NCBI RefSeq assembly: GCF_000746275.1
Contig: NZ_KN050831.1
Span: forward strand, 8,792 to 72,791
Reading direction: 5' to 3'
Source of the DNA: Thermopetrobacter sp. TC1
GTDB lineage: Bacteria > Pseudomonadota > Alphaproteobacteria > Rhizobiales > Aestuariivirgaceae
DNA: 64,000 nt
The notes beneath the pieces were generated by a model that did no database searches, was not told the DNA's origin, and saw nothing but the letters and a program-made list of their open reading frames with translations. Shown here piece after piece: positions 27,327 to 37,541 of this stretch. The first letter of the stretch is position 1. Every line of letters begins with the position of its first letter. The translations under genes were made by a program, and so were the position numbers.

Positions 27327-28985
27327 TCAGTCACGCGAGAATTTCTTGTACTTGATCCGTTTCGGGATCAGGGCATCCTCGCCCAGGCGGCGCTTCTTGT
27401 CCTCCTCATAGGCCTCGAAGTTGCCCTCGAACCACTCCACGTGGGAATCGCCCTCGAAGGCAAGAATGTGGGTGGCCAGACGGTCGAGGAACATGCGGTC
27501 GTGCGAGATGACGAAGACGGTGCCGGCATAGTCTTCCAGCGCATCTTCGAGCGCCGAGAGCGTTTCGGTATCAAGATCGTTGGTCGGCTCATCGAGCAGG
27601 AGCACATTGGCGCCGGATTTGAGCATCTTGGCCAGATGCACCCGATTGCGTTGGCCGCCGGAGAGCTGTCCCACCTTTTTCTGCTGATCGCCGCCGCGAA
27701 AGCCGAAGGCGGCCACATAAGCGCGGGAATTGATCTCGCGATTGCCCAGCCGGATGACGTCATCCCCGCCGGAAATCTCCTCCCACACCGTCTTGTCGGG
27801 ATCGAGAGAGTCGCGGCTCTGATCCACATAGCCCAGCTTGACCGTCTCGCCGATGCGGATCTCGCCGGCATCGGGCTTTTCCTGCCCGGTGATCATGCGA
27901 AACAGCGTGGTCTTGCCCGCGCCATTGGGGCCGATGATGCCGACAACGGCGCCCGGCGGCACGCGGAAGGACAGATCATCGATCAGCAGCCGGTCACCAT
28001 AGCCCTTTCTCAGGTTCTCCACCTCGATGACACGATCGCCCAGCCGCGGCCCCGGCGGAATGACGATGCGCCCCTGCGCATGCTTGATGCGCTCCTCGTT
28101 GGCCTTCAGCAGCTCGTCATAGGCCTTGATGCGCGCCTTGGACTTCGCCTGCCGCGCCCGCGGGCTGGAGGCGATCCATTCCCGCTCGCGCTGCAGGATC
28201 TTCAGCCGCGCCTTTTCTTCCCGCGCCTCCTGTTCCAGGCGCTTGGCCTTCTTTTCCAGATAGGTGGAATAATTGCCCTCATAGGGAATGCCACGGCCGC
28301 GATCGAGCTCGAGGATCCAGCCCGTGACGTTATCGAGGAAATAGCGGTCGTGCGTGACGATGAGAATGGCGCCGGGATATTCCTTCAGATGATGCTCAAG
28401 CCAGGCCACCGTCTCGGCATCGAGGTGGTTGGTCGGCTCATCAAGCAGCAAAAGATCGGGTTTCTGCAGAAGCAGCCGGGTTAGGGCCACGCGCCGGCGC
28501 TCGCCGCCAGAGAGATGGTCCGGCATGGCATCAGGCGGCGGACAGCGCAGCGCCTCCATGGCCTGCTCCACCTGCGCATCGAGATCCCACAGGTTCTGGG
28601 CGTCGATGATATCCTGCAGCCGTGCCGCCTCTTCCGCCGTCTCGTCGGAATAGTTCATCATCAGCTCGTTGTAGCGGTCGAGAATGGCCTTCTTTTCGGC
28701 CACGCCCTCCATGACGTTTTCCAGAACCGTCTTGTCCGGATCGAGCTGCGGCTCCTGCGGCAGATAGCCCACGGTGGCCCCTTCCGCCAGCCAGGCCTCG
28801 CCGGTGAAATCCTTGTCCAGTCCGGCCATGATGCGCAAAAGCGTGGACTTGCCCGCGCCATTGGGGCCGAGAACGCCGATCTTGGCGTCCGGGTAGAAGG
28901 AGAGGTTGATGTCGTCCAGAACCTTCCTGCCGCCGGGATAGGCCTTGGTCAGGCCATGCATGTGATAGATGAACTGCCGTGCCAT
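27327..28985 (-). CDS. ettA: ABC-F protein EttA (energy-dependent translational throttle)
   Basis: The 552-residue soluble protein has two ABC domains. The first has [26 protein letters not shown] and [12 protein letters not shown]. The second has [26 protein letters not shown] and [12 protein letters not shown]. Between them is the ABC-F linker ([20 protein letters not shown]). There are no membrane segments. EttA binds the ribosomal E site and senses energy state. The start at 28985 ([19 protein letters not shown]) matches the family N-terminus. Confidence 0.95.
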   Translation of the reverse strand: MARQFIYHMHGLTKAYPGGRKVLDDINLSFYPDAKIGVLGPNGAGKSTLLRIMAGLDKDFTGEAWLAEGATVGYLPQEPQLDPDKTVLENVMEGVAEKKAILDRYNELMMNYSDETAEEAARLQDIIDAQNLWDLDAQVEQAMEALRCPPPDAMPDHLSGGERRRVALTRLLLQKPDLLLLDEPTNHLDAETVAWLEHHLKEYPGAILIVTHDRYFLDNVTGWILELDRGRGIPYEGNYSTYLEKKAKRLEQEAREEKARLKILQREREWIASSPRARQAKSKARIKAYDELLKANEERIKHAQGRIVIPPGPRLGDRVIEVENLRKGYGDRLLIDDLSFRVPPGAVVGIIGPNGAGKTTLFRMITGQEKPDAGEIRIGETVKLGYVDQSRDSLDPDKTVWEEISGGDDVIRLGNREINSRAYVAAFGFRGGDQQKKVGQLSGGQRNRVHLAKMLKSGANVLLLDEPTNDLDTETLSALEDALEDYAGTVFVISHDRMFLDRLATHILAFEGDSHVEWFEGNFEAYEEDKKRRLGEDALIPKRIKYKKFSRD

Positions 28986-29299
28986 GGGTCTCGTTTCGCC
29001 ACTGTTGCCTGGGCGTTTATCCGTCAAATCTCATGTGAGAACCACATCGCCCCCTGAAATCAGGGAGCTCCGCGCCAGGGGCATTTTCGTCCTCCGCTGC
29101 GGACAACCGCGAGACAGAGCGCCCCACATCCTTCGCCGCCTGCATTAGCCCAAGCGCGCGTTCATGGAAAGCCTTTTTACGTGCAGGCCCGCACCCTGCA
29201 AATGGAAATGGGATATGGCGCAAGGCTTTCTGTTCTCAGGGCTTGCCCCGCCTCGCCCCCTGGCCTAGAACCTTTGGACAGAATGAGGAGGCGTCGGCC
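28986..29299. other. Intergenic region between divergent ettA and OMP gene
   Basis: This 314-bp gap separates divergent genes and must hold both promoters, but I see no convincing pair of -35/-10 boxes. A 68-codon minus-strand frame (29017-29223) has no ribosome site or recognisable content and was not called. Confidence 0.5.
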
Positions 29300-30370
29300 A
29301 TGAAAGCGCGCGCGAACGGACAGCTTCGCAAAACAGTCGGTGTTGTCTTGCTCGGGACGATCGCCTTCGTTCCGGTTGCATGGGCGCAATCGCTGGCGGG
29401 CGGAGGGGGCCAATCCGGAACGCCGGGTTTGACGTCCGAACTCGAAGAACAGCGCACCTGGGCCTACAGCGCACCGACCATCATCATGCGCGCCCGCAAC
29501 ACCATGACCTGGCTGCGTTCCCGCTCACGGTTTCGCACAGCGCCGCTTGCCATGCCCGATGCCCCCGCCGCAAGGGCTGGCATTACGCCTGTTGCCGAAA
29601 ACACGTCCGGCCCTCTCTCTCATGGCTGGACCTTCTGGAACAGCACCAGTCTTTCCCGTCTCAGGGACCGCAGGCCGGACTGGCGCAAGCGCGGGCAGTC
29701 CGCCACCGTCAACCTCGGGCTGGAAAAGGACGTGCTGGAAAACTTCACGATGGGAATCAGCGGCAGCTTCACGTATGCCAGCCAGGACACGCTCTATAAC
29801 GCCGGCCACACACGTTCTGACAGCATTTCGTTCACGCCCTACATCTCATACACGCCGCTCTCCTGGCTCAATCTGTCCTTGACGGGCGGCTATGTGCGCA
29901 ACCGCGAAAGGCTGCGCTGGCAAGACAGCGGCATCCAGTTCAATGGCCGCCGCTCATCGAACGGCTATGTCTTCGCCGCCACGCTGGAAGCGGCACGCTG
30001 GGTCTCCAACCTGCAACTGGCCGCCCGCGCCGGCCTATCGGTCAACCGTGATCACTGGAAGAGCTTCACGGATAATCTGGGCAATAAGCATGCCGCCTTT
30101 ACGGACCGCCTCGCGGAAGTCACCCTCGAGGGCGGCGCCTATCTCTGGCTTGATCCCGTGATGCCCTACGTGGTGTTGACCTACACCTACGATCTCAGGA
30201 AACCCCGCCAGGAAAGTGATCGCGATGACATCACCCTCACGGGCGGTCTCGCCTTTTACGGCAGCGGCCCTCTGGAGCCGCTCTCTCTGGATCTGTCCGG
30301 AAGCGTCATCCTGGGACGTAAGAGCCAGCGCAACGCCACGGCCATGCTGGGCTTGCGCATCAGTTTCTGA
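29300..30370 (+). CDS. Outer-membrane beta-barrel protein, function unknown
   Basis: The 356-residue protein has a signal peptide (LRKTVGVVLLGTIAFVPVAWAQ). From about residue 110 it shows alternating amphipathic strands (SATVNLGLEKDVLENFTMGI, LNLSLTGGYVRNRERLRW, NGYVFAATLEAARWVSNLQL) and ends in a C-terminal Phe (MLGLRISF), the signature of BAM-inserted barrels. It resembles the translocator-like barrel of autotransporters without a passenger. The start follows GAGGAG. No operon partner is visible. Confidence 0.75.
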   Translation: MKARANGQLRKTVGVVLLGTIAFVPVAWAQSLAGGGGQSGTPGLTSELEEQRTWAYSAPTIIMRARNTMTWLRSRSRFRTAPLAMPDAPAARAGITPVAENTSGPLSHGWTFWNSTSLSRLRDRRPDWRKRGQSATVNLGLEKDVLENFTMGISGSFTYASQDTLYNAGHTRSDSISFTPYISYTPLSWLNLSLTGGYVRNRERLRWQDSGIQFNGRRSSNGYVFAATLEAARWVSNLQLAARAGLSVNRDHWKSFTDNLGNKHAAFTDRLAEVTLEGGAYLWLDPVMPYVVLTYTYDLRKPRQESDRDDITLTGGLAFYGSGPLEPLSLDLSGSVILGRKSQRNATAMLGLRISF

Positions 30371-30635
30371 TGGAACGCGCCCCACCTGCCCAACTCTGCA
30401 TTCGAAATGATAATGCCTTTTACTCAATGTGATGGTAGGAAAATTTTATCCACGGCATCAGGTTTGCGCCCCTTGCAAGGGCGGCATTCTGTCTCTTGTA
30501 AGACAGCCCTTTTCGTCACAAGATGAGACACGGAATCAGGAGTGCTTCAACTTCCGGCTGTGTGATCGGGCAGCCTGACCGATAGCCGGGGATATGCGCG
30601 AAATGCGCTTTGCCATGACGAGGAGGAGACGGGCC

Positions 30636-30977
30636 ATGATCATCCGCACCTGGAAGAGCCTTCCGCGTCTTGTGCGCTTCATCCTGCGCAACATCGCCAT
30701 CGGTGTCACCATTGGCTGGTCGCTGCTGGCGGGCATTCTCTATGCGGATGTGGGCGGCCTGTATTCCATGATCTCGCATTCCTCCTATGGCTTCGCCGCC
30801 ATGTTCCTGCTCATTGGCGGCTTCGCGGTCACTTTCGGGCCGGCGGCGGTGGCCTCTGCCGTGCTCATGGGCTATGAATTCAAGGATGACAGCGATCTCG
30901 ACAAGGCCAGCAAGGCGCCGGCTGCGGATGTGAAGGATCTTGCTCCGGCTCTTCTGAAGGCACGCTCCGGGCGCTGA
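30636..30977 (+). CDS. Small inner-membrane protein, function unknown
   Basis: The 113-residue protein has two predicted membrane helices (IAIGVTIGWSLLAGILYADV and YGFAAMFLLIGGFAVTFGPAAVASAVL) and an acidic cytosolic tail. A strong AGGAGGAG site precedes the ATG. The basic N-terminus (MIIRTWKSLPRLVRFILRN) sets an N-in topology. Family unknown. Confidence 0.75.
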   Translation: MIIRTWKSLPRLVRFILRNIAIGVTIGWSLLAGILYADVGGLYSMISHSSYGFAAMFLLIGGFAVTFGPAAVASAVLMGYEFKDDSDLDKASKAPAADVKDLAPALLKARSGR

Positions 30978-31141
30978 ATTGAGAAGCCCTACGGTTGCTC
31001 GCCGGTCAAAACCGGCGATCGGGATGTGCGGGATTGCCAGGGGGCTTCACCGCGCAAGGTAAGGGTGCAGGGGTTCAGCATGCGCGGAAGAATGATATGA
31101 AGCCCGTATGAGAAACAGGAACAAACGCCATGAACGGCCAA

Positions 31142-31179
31142 ACGGGCGCCTGAGAAAGCATATCAGGCGCCCGTTTTTG
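31142..31179 (+). terminator. Strong rho-independent terminator
   Basis: A 12-bp perfect stem (ACGGGCGCCTGA/TCAGGCGCCCGT) with a 9-base loop is followed by TTTTTG. A 7-codon ATG frame (MNGQTGA) at 31130-31153 ends inside the left arm. It probably ends the small membrane-protein transcript, about 165 bp after its stop. Confidence 0.85.
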
Positions 31180-31189
31180 TAAATGGTGA

Positions 31190-31400
31190 AAGCACTCAGT
31201 CCCTATGGCGTGTCCTCATAAAAACCGATGCGCCAGCCCCTTAAGGTCGCCATTTTCGCTGCATCCCGCTGACTTTTCGCCCTTGAAATAGCTTTGGCTA
31301 TTTCCTGCGGATGAAAAGATCAGCGATTATCAAGAAAATGCCGCTGGCATCACCGTCTTCGAATTAAGTCCACGCCCTATGTTGAAAGCTGTCAGTCCCT
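31190..31400. repeat. Unexplained element with imperfect terminal inverted repeats
   Basis: CTATGGCGTGTCCTCATAA at the left end and, in reverse complement, TAGGGCGTGGACTTAATTC at the right end resemble each other. The motif CTCAGTCCCTATGG near the left recurs as GTCAGTCCCTTTGG at 31389-31404. The centre has the palindrome GAAATAGCTTTGGCTATTTC (31286-31305). On the minus strand 31203-31319 is an open frame of about 38 codons without a proper start. It occupies most of the 547-bp gap 30978-31524. It may be a MITE-like relic. Confidence 0.4.
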
Positions 31401-31524
31401 TTGGCTAGAAGGGATTTTCAAGGCCGTCTTGCCTGACCGCAAGAAAACGCGTCGATTTGGCAGCCTTTCTATTTTGATTTGAAGTGTTCCCAAAGCCTTA
31501 TGTCAAAGCAAGGCGGGCGAGAAA

Positions 31525-32211
31525 TCAAAGCGGGAGCCCCCTTTCGCGCGCCTTTCTGAAAACGTCCTGAATCGCCTTCTTCATCATGGATTTGACCCAT
31601 ACCTTGCTCGCGGCCTTGGCGCGCCGCCGCACCATCTTGTTCTGCTTGATGAATGCCTGCCCCAGTGGCGAACTGTAAAACTCAATGGCAGCCGCCATCA
31701 CGTCCTTGTCCATCCCCTTGGCATACTCGCGCGCCATGAGTTCAAAATACTCCTGCTTCCTTTTCAGCATGTCCTGACGAACTTCCGCAAGCACATCGCG
31801 CAGAACAGGAAGCATCTTCGGATTGCGCACATATTTTTGTTTCATATCCTGATAGGTGAGCGCCATCGCCCTATCGACGCGCTTTTCGTAATTGCGCTCA
31901 TAGCCCAGGATCTTGATCAGTTTCCTGGCCAGCTCCATCCGCTCGCTGCCATCATCCGCACCTGATGCTGCGGTTTCCACCTTTTCCTCACCATTGTTAT
32001 CGTTGGTCATGATCCACCTTTCCTCGCTTGCAAGGAGCGCTATCGTGCCTTGCCCCTTCTGCTGGTTCAGACCTTTTTCTGTTGCGTTCACAGTCCCCAT
32101 AAATGCGCAGAGAACAACGCCGGCAATGCCCCATGTCGCGGATGCGATACGGAGCTGACGGTTTCTTCCGATAATGCGCGTGCTTTCTGCCACGTGTCGT
32201 CTCCTCATCAT
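31525..32211 (-). CDS. Exported DUF2059-domain protein
   Basis: The 228-residue protein has an Arg-rich start and a hydrophobic segment (ASATWGIAGVVLCAFMGTVNA) acting as signal. A low-complexity acidic stretch follows (NDNNGEEKVETAASGADDGSE). The C-terminal helical domain reads VDRAMALTYQDMKQKYVRNP, then REYAKGMDKDVMAAAIEFYS and SPLGQAFIKQN, the DUF2059 pattern. Function of the domain is not known. Start at 32211 (or the adjacent ATG at 32208) chosen from the signal peptide. Confidence 0.75.
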   Translation of the reverse strand: MMRRRHVAESTRIIGRNRQLRIASATWGIAGVVLCAFMGTVNATEKGLNQQKGQGTIALLASEERWIMTNDNNGEEKVETAASGADDGSERMELARKLIKILGYERNYEKRVDRAMALTYQDMKQKYVRNPKMLPVLRDVLAEVRQDMLKRKQEYFELMAREYAKGMDKDVMAAAIEFYSSPLGQAFIKQNKMVRRRAKAASKVWVKSMMKKAIQDVFRKARERGLPL

Positions 32212-32576
32212 TGATGGGTGTCGCTTTCGTCTGCGCGCACGGCCCGGAAATGTCGCAGAGGGATGCGACCCGAGCGCAGCTCGACCATTGCGTGCATGGA
32301 AGCATGAAAGATCAGTCATGACAAGAGAAAAACGAATCCCGGAGCCGGGTCTGGGAATTTCACGGTTTCACTCTACACGCATGGGGACACTGAAGTATTG
32401 CAACACAAGGAAAATCAAATGAATACGAAAATTATCACTGCCCCTTGCGATAAAGGCTCTTTCCCGGCCTTTCACACCCCAAACCGAAAATGCATCAAAC
32501 CGCCCCGTGCCCCTTACCCTCTGTTTATACGCACTGTCGGATGACCCAAGCGAGAGCGCAGAATGATGCGTTGTGT

Positions 32577-32604
32577 AAAATTCGGCGAAAGGCGAATTTT
32601 CGTT
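32577..32604 (-). terminator. Probable terminator for tRNA-Lys
   Basis: An 8-bp perfect stem (AAAATTCG/CGAATTTT, loop GCGAAAGG) has T-rich sequence on its minus-strand exit side and lies about 70 bp beyond the tRNA 3' end. The rest of the 461-bp gap 32212-32672 shows nothing recognisable. Confidence 0.55.
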
Positions 32605-32672
32605 TTAATTCTCGAACCAAAACCATGTGAATGAAGAAAATAAAAGAAAGGAACGAGAATCAAGGAGAGGAA

Positions 32673-32748
<76 letters not shown>

Positions 32749-32983
32749 TCAGGATGCACAGGGGCGCTGCTGTCTGAAAGTGGCCCCTTTCCGCACGCTG
32801 TTGCGGACGGCCTGTCTGTATCAAAGCCTGCGCGCCTGCGCAAGCGCTTTTATGCATGGCCTTTCGGCGTACGCCGCAACAGCCCTCATGCGCCCTAACG
32901 CATCACGCCATGCAAACGACTTCGCCCCTCCCCTTTTATCACGCTTTGCCTCTAGGCCACGCGGCCGGATCACCCGCAAACGG

Positions 32984-33427
32984 TCAGATCAGCGGCTCCA
33001 GCCGCTCTTTCAGCTCGCGCTCCTCCAGCTTGGAGAAGTCCTTGGCGATCTCGCGGCGAATCATCTTGCGCAGCGCATCGCTCATCGCCGTGCGAATGTG
33101 CCCGAGCATGCGGGGCGCGGCCACGATCACCACCTCGTCGAAGTGCCCCTTGGCCCGTTCGTCATCCAGCAGATGGGCCACCTCGCGCGCCAGCGCGATC
33201 TGCTCCTGCTCATGCGGATCGGTGGGGGGTTCCATGGCATGCCGGCCATAGGCCGCGCGATCCTTCGTCCGCCCCGGCTTGTCGGTCACAAGCTCGCGGC
33301 TCGGCCGCCTGTCGGCCACCAGCACCTGATCCAGCGCCGGCCCCAGGATGCGGCCGCCCTGATTGGCCAGGAAGAACCGCGCCCGCGCGCCATCGGCCAC
33401 CACGACCCAGATCCGCTTGCCTTTCAT
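32984..33427 (-). CDS. Host-attachment (PF10116-type) protein
   Basis: The 147-residue protein has WVVVADGARARFFLANQGG at the start, then a conserved-looking DRAAYGRHAMEPPTDPHEQE and IVAAPRMLGHIR, ending in basic/acidic helices. This fits the family annotated as required for attachment to host cells, which is related in fold to release-factor eRF1 domain 2/VLRF1-like proteins. The molecular role is unclear. The start at 33427 follows GGGAGGAG. Confidence 0.8.
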   Translation of the reverse strand: MKGKRIWVVVADGARARFFLANQGGRILGPALDQVLVADRRPSRELVTDKPGRTKDRAAYGRHAMEPPTDPHEQEQIALAREVAHLLDDERAKGHFDEVVIVAAPRMLGHIRTAMSDALRKMIRREIAKDFSKLEERELKERLEPLI

Positions 33428-33712
33428 GAGTGATGCTCCTCCCTCGCTCAAATGCATCAGGATGACGTCTTCGCATCCCCCGCCTTTTGAATGTGTGAAG
33501 CCATCGCGCCCGCATCAAGAGCACAAGACCGCATCAGCATGTCCAACCGGATGTGAGAATGGCAAATGCGGTTGCCATCATCCCGCCCTTGCGTGTATCA
33601 CCGGCGCAAAGTCCGCAAACATCCGGCCGCGCTTTCCGGCCGCTGCGCATCACAGCGCAAACCGGCTGGCCGCGACGGCATCGAGATTTCCGGAATATAA
33701 GGAGCGACGCTG

Positions 33713-34003
33713 ATGTCCGTGGATACCGAAACGGTGCGCCGCATTGCGCGTCTGGCCCGCATCCGCATTTCCGACGAGGAGCTAAAGCCGCTCGCCCGCG
33801 AGCTGTCGGCCATCCTGCAGTGGGTAGAGCAGCTCAACGAGGTGGATACAGAGAACGTACCGCCCATGACCTCGGTGGAAGAGGACATGCCGATGAAGAA
33901 GCGCAAGGATATCGTCACCGACGGCGATTGCGTGGAGGACATTCTCGCCAATGCCCCGGCACGGGAAGGCAACTTCTTCGTCGTGCCCAAGGTGGTGGAG
34001 TGA
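33713..34003 (+). CDS. gatC: Asp/Glu-tRNA amidotransferase subunit C
   Basis: The 96-residue protein reads [21 protein letters not shown], then [16 protein letters not shown] and VPKVVE at the end, the GatC pattern. It wraps and stabilises the GatA-GatB interface. gatA follows 85 bp later; gatB is not in the window. Confidence 0.95.
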   Translation: MSVDTETVRRIARLARIRISDEELKPLARELSAILQWVEQLNEVDTENVPPMTSVEEDMPMKKRKDIVTDGDCVEDILANAPAREGNFFVVPKVVE

Positions 34004-34088
34004 TTCCGGAGCATTCCTTGCCCGTTTCGCCGGAAATGCCGCAACGCCGAGACGATCGTGATCACAAAAGCATGACAGGAGCCGCCCG

Positions 34089-35570
34089 ATGACGGATCTG
34101 ACCCGTCTCACCATCGCCGAAGCCCTTAAAGGCTTAAAACGCCGGGACTTTACCGCCACCGAGCTTGTTGAGGCCTATCTCGACGCCATGGCCGCCGGCC
34201 GCGCCCTGAATGCCTATGTGGTGGAAACGCCTGACAAGGCCCTTGAGATGGCCAGGGAAAGTGATGAGCGCCTCGCCAGGGGCGAGGCGCGGCCCCTGGA
34301 GGGCATTCCCATCGGCGTGAAGGATCTTTTCGCCACCCGCGGCGTGCACACCCAGGCCTGCAGCCATATCCTCGACGATTTCAAGCCCACCTACGAATCC
34401 ACCGTCACCGCCAATCTGTGGAATGACGGTGCCGTCATGCTGGGCAAGCTCAACATGGACGAGTTTGCCATGGGCTCCTCCAACGAGACCAGCTACTACG
34501 GCCCGGCCATCAACCCCTGGCGGCGCAAGGATTCGGAGGAAAAGCTCGTGCCTGGCGGCTCCTCCGGCGGTTCCGCCGCCGCCGTTGCCGCCCGTCTCTG
34601 CGCCGGCGCCACCGCCACCGACACCGGCGGCTCCATCCGTCAGCCCGCCGCCTTCACCGGCACCGTCGGGATCAAGCCCACCTATGGCCGCTGCTCGCGC
34701 TGGGGCATTGTCGCCTTTGCCTCCTCCCTCGATCAGGCCGGCCCCATCGCCCGCACGGTGAAGGACGCCGCCATCCTGCTCACCTCCATGGCCGGTCATG
34801 ACGAGAAGGACACCACCTCCGCCAATGTTCCGGTGCCGGATTTCGCCGCCGCCGCCACGCAGGAGCGCGACCTGAAGGGCATGCGCATCGGCATTCCGAA
34901 GGAATACCGCGTTGAGGGCATGCCGGAGGAAATCGACCGCCTCTGGCAGCAGGGCGCGGCCTGGCTGGCCGAGCGCGGGGCCGAGATCGTGGAGGTCTCC
35001 CTGCCCCACACCAAATATGCCCTGCCTGCCTATTACATCGTGGCGCCGGCCGAGGCCTCCTCCAACCTCGCCCGCTATGACGGCGTGCGCTACGGCCTGC
35101 GCGTGGAGGGCGACGATCTCATCGGCATGTATGAGAACACCCGCGCCGAAGGCTTTGGCGCGGAGGTGAAGCGGCGTGTGCTCATCGGCACCTATGTGCT
35201 CTCCGCCGGCTATTACGACGCCTATTACCTGAAGGCCCAGAAGGTGCGCACGCTCATCCGCCGCGACTTCGAGAAGGCCTTTGAACAGGTAGACGCCCTG
35301 CTCACGCCGGCAACGCCCTCCGCCGCCTTCCCCTTGGGCGCGATGACCGACGATCCCTTGCAGATGTATCTCAACGACATCTTCACCGTCACGGTGAACA
35401 TGGCGGGGCTGCCGGGCATTTCGGTGCCGGCCGGATTCTCCGCCGAGGGGCTGCCGCTCGCCCTGCAGATCATCGGCCGCCCCTTCGACGAGGAAACCCT
35501 TTTCACCGTGGCCGCACATGTGGAGGATGCCGCGGGGCTGGATCTTGATCCGCCGCAATGGTGGAAATGA
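34089..35570 (+). CDS. gatA: Asp/Glu-tRNA amidotransferase subunit A
   Basis: The 493-residue amidase-signature enzyme has the catalytic Lys in IGVKDLFA and the second Ser/nucleophile Ser in [13 protein letters not shown], then [12 protein letters not shown]. It releases ammonia from glutamine for transamidation of mischarged Glu-tRNA(Gln)/Asp-tRNA(Asn). Full length and intact. Confidence 0.96.
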   Translation: MTDLTRLTIAEALKGLKRRDFTATELVEAYLDAMAAGRALNAYVVETPDKALEMARESDERLARGEARPLEGIPIGVKDLFATRGVHTQACSHILDDFKPTYESTVTANLWNDGAVMLGKLNMDEFAMGSSNETSYYGPAINPWRRKDSEEKLVPGGSSGGSAAAVAARLCAGATATDTGGSIRQPAAFTGTVGIKPTYGRCSRWGIVAFASSLDQAGPIARTVKDAAILLTSMAGHDEKDTTSANVPVPDFAAAATQERDLKGMRIGIPKEYRVEGMPEEIDRLWQQGAAWLAERGAEIVEVSLPHTKYALPAYYIVAPAEASSNLARYDGVRYGLRVEGDDLIGMYENTRAEGFGAEVKRRVLIGTYVLSAGYYDAYYLKAQKVRTLIRRDFEKAFEQVDALLTPATPSAAFPLGAMTDDPLQMYLNDIFTVTVNMAGLPGISVPAGFSAEGLPLALQIIGRPFDEETLFTVAAHVEDAAGLDLDPPQWWK

Positions 35571-35667
35571 CCTTGCCCGCATGGGGCTTTGCAGTGCATG
35601 ATGACTGCCGGTCGGCATGCCGCATCCAAACCTGGCATGCCCGTTTGAACGGCAGGGAGGGCCCGTC

Positions 35668-35934
35668 ATGCCGGAGCGCAACGAACGCACCCTATTCGAC
35701 ATGCTCGCCATGATCCTGCGGGGGTTTTCCGTGCTCACTTGGATCACGCTGGGCGTAACCGGCTATGTCTGGTTCTCCAGCGCGCGGGCGGATGGCGTGC
35801 CCTTCACCGTCTGGGGCGAGGCGCTGGGCATTGCCGCGGTTTTCATCATGTCCCTGGTCATCTGGTGGTATGCCGGCTTCGTGGCGCGAAAGGGCCGGGA
35901 ACGTCAGGGCACCCTGCGCTACGAGGATGATTGA
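35668..35934 (+). CDS. Small two-helix membrane protein, function unknown
   Basis: The 88-residue protein has two membrane helices (FSVLTWITLGVTGYVWF and ALGIAAVFIMSLVIWWYAGF) and a basic C-terminal tail (VARKGRERQGTLRYEDD). The ATG at 35668 follows GCAGGGAGGG. It ends 26 bp before the DUF1489 gene on the same strand. Family unknown. Confidence 0.72.
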   Translation: MPERNERTLFDMLAMILRGFSVLTWITLGVTGYVWFSSARADGVPFTVWGEALGIAAVFIMSLVIWWYAGFVARKGRERQGTLRYEDD

Positions 35935-35960
35935 GACCATCCTGGTGTGACAAGAACGCC

Positions 35961-36377
35961 ATGGCCCTGCACCTTCTGAAACTGTGCGTCGGCGTTGATC
36001 ATCCCGATGAACTCGCCGCCTTTCAGAAGCGGCGCATCGCCACCACCGGCCGCAACGCCCATATCACCCGCCAGATGCCGCGCCGGGCCAAAGAAATCCT
36101 CGATGGCGGCTCACTGTACTGGATTATCGGCGGCAAGATCCTCGTTCGCCAGCGTATTCTCGCTCTGGAAAGTTTTACTGATTCGCAGGGGATTCGCCGC
36201 TGTCGCATCGAGCTGGATCCCGAACTCGTGCCCGTGCGCCCCACGCCGCACCGGCCGTTTCAGGGCTGGCGATATCTTGTGGAAAAGGCCGCACCCCCCG
36301 ACTTGCCGCAAGTGAAGGGTTTGGATGCCCTGCCTGAGACCATGCGCCGCGAGCTGATGGAACTCTGCCTCATTTGA
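35961..36377 (+). CDS. DUF1489 family protein
   Basis: The 138-residue protein has the DUF1489 pattern typical of alphaproteobacteria: MALHLLKLCVGVD at the start, RNAHITRQMPRRAKEIL, GGSLYWIIGGKILVRQRIL and RPFQGWRYLV. Function is unknown. The 270-bp gap that follows holds a GCCCC/GGGGC hairpin and probably the leader of the cold-shock gene. Confidence 0.88.
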   Translation: MALHLLKLCVGVDHPDELAAFQKRRIATTGRNAHITRQMPRRAKEILDGGSLYWIIGGKILVRQRILALESFTDSQGIRRCRIELDPELVPVRPTPHRPFQGWRYLVEKAAPPDLPQVKGLDALPETMRRELMELCLI

Positions 36378-36647
36378 CACACGCAGCGCGTGTGCTACCA
36401 TGGCGCAGGCTTTTCCACAGATGCAGATGCGGCACATCTATACAAACTGGCGCGAATGGAGCACTCTAGGGGAGCCGTTGGGCGATTCGCTCCAAAGAGC
36501 CGGAAAGTGGGGGCAAGGCAACCGTCCGTAACACGACAGCGCCCCTGATTGGGGCATGACTGTTCGGTACGATCGCTTTCTCCCGCATCCGGACATTTGG
36601 GCGAATTGCCTTGGGGGTAACGGTATCAACTGGCTTGAGGTGCGTGA

Positions 36648-37328
36648 ATGTCGGGGGACAAGGACAGCAACCGGACCGATCCGGCACACGGTGTGCAGCA
36701 ATCGTCCGGCCAGGAGGCCGAAACGGTCTCACAAGCCAATGCCGGGGCTCAGAACGTGATCCAGGAAGAGCCCGGCTATCGGGTCGTGCAGGGCCCGCCC
36801 GTCGATGCCGACATCGTCGTCTATCGCATTGACGGCTTCGTCAAGTGGTTCGATGTCGGCCGCGGCTATGGTTTTATCATTCCGGACAATGGCATGCCCG
36901 ATGTTCTGCTGCATCTCAGCTGCCTGAAGCGGGATGGGTACGAGCCGCCGCTGGAAGGCACGCGTGTGACCTGTGACATTGTCAAGCGCCAGAAGGGGTA
37001 TCAGGTTCTGCGCATTATCGGCATGGATGCCTCCACGGCCGTGCATCCGGCCGAGCGCGTGCCGCGCACGCATGTGCAGGTCAAGCCCGAGACCGGCTGG
37101 CGCAAGGCCAAGGTCAAGTGGTTCAATCGCACGCGCGGTTTCGGCTTCGTCAACGAGGGCGACGGCGGCGAGGACATCTTTGTGCACATGGAAATCCTGC
37201 GCAAGACGGCGATTGCCGATCTCGTGCCCGGGCAGGAGGTCTATGTGCGCTATGGCCATGGTCCCAAGGGCCTGATGGCCACGGACGTGCGCCTTTCACT
37301 CGATGACGGCAAGCCGCTGGAACATTGA
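36648..37328 (+). CDS. Tandem cold-shock-domain protein
   Basis: The 226-residue protein has two cold-shock domains. The first, residues about 62-125, reads [29 protein letters not shown]. The second, about 152-218, reads [15 protein letters not shown], then [12 protein letters not shown]. Both RNP1-like (GYGFI, GFGFV) and RNP2-like (VLLHLS, IFVHM) motifs are present; the first has Leu instead of Phe in RNP2. The N-terminal 55 residues are disordered (Gln/Ser/Glu-rich). Double-CSD proteins are typical of alphaproteobacteria and bind single-stranded nucleic acid in stress and stationary phase. Confidence 0.92.
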   Translation: MSGDKDSNRTDPAHGVQQSSGQEAETVSQANAGAQNVIQEEPGYRVVQGPPVDADIVVYRIDGFVKWFDVGRGYGFIIPDNGMPDVLLHLSCLKRDGYEPPLEGTRVTCDIVKRQKGYQVLRIIGMDASTAVHPAERVPRTHVQVKPETGWRKAKVKWFNRTRGFGFVNEGDGGEDIFVHMEILRKTAIADLVPGQEVYVRYGHGPKGLMATDVRLSLDDGKPLEH

Positions 37329-37403
37329 GCGAAGCAGGCATCGGGCGCAAACATCCACTGACGCGTAAAATTCAGGCTCCATGAAAACACGGAGAAGGAT
37401 CTG

Positions 37404-37428
37404 GCGGGTGTGTTGCCCGCTTTCTTTT
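37404..37428 (+). terminator. Terminator after cold-shock gene
   Basis: GCGGG/CCCGC stem with a 7-base loop followed by TTTCTTTTT, about 75 bp beyond the stop. Confidence 0.7.
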
Positions 37429-37541
37429 TGCCTGCCCAGAGCGCCCGACCACGCAAGAAAGAGGCGGCCCCGCCCTCTTTCGCCTCTATTGCATGGGGTT
37501 TGCCGGTTTTTGCCTTTTTCCGAACGCCCGTGTTTCTTCAT

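Noticed and set aside
29017..29223. 68-codon frame upstream of ettA as a possible leader gene
   Set aside because: No ribosome site and no recognisable sequence; it lies in the region expected to hold divergent promoters.
34134..35747. 537-codon minus-strand frame opposite gatA
   Set aside because: Antisense shadow with Gly/Gly-Ala runs; gatA has the catalytic triad and normal length.
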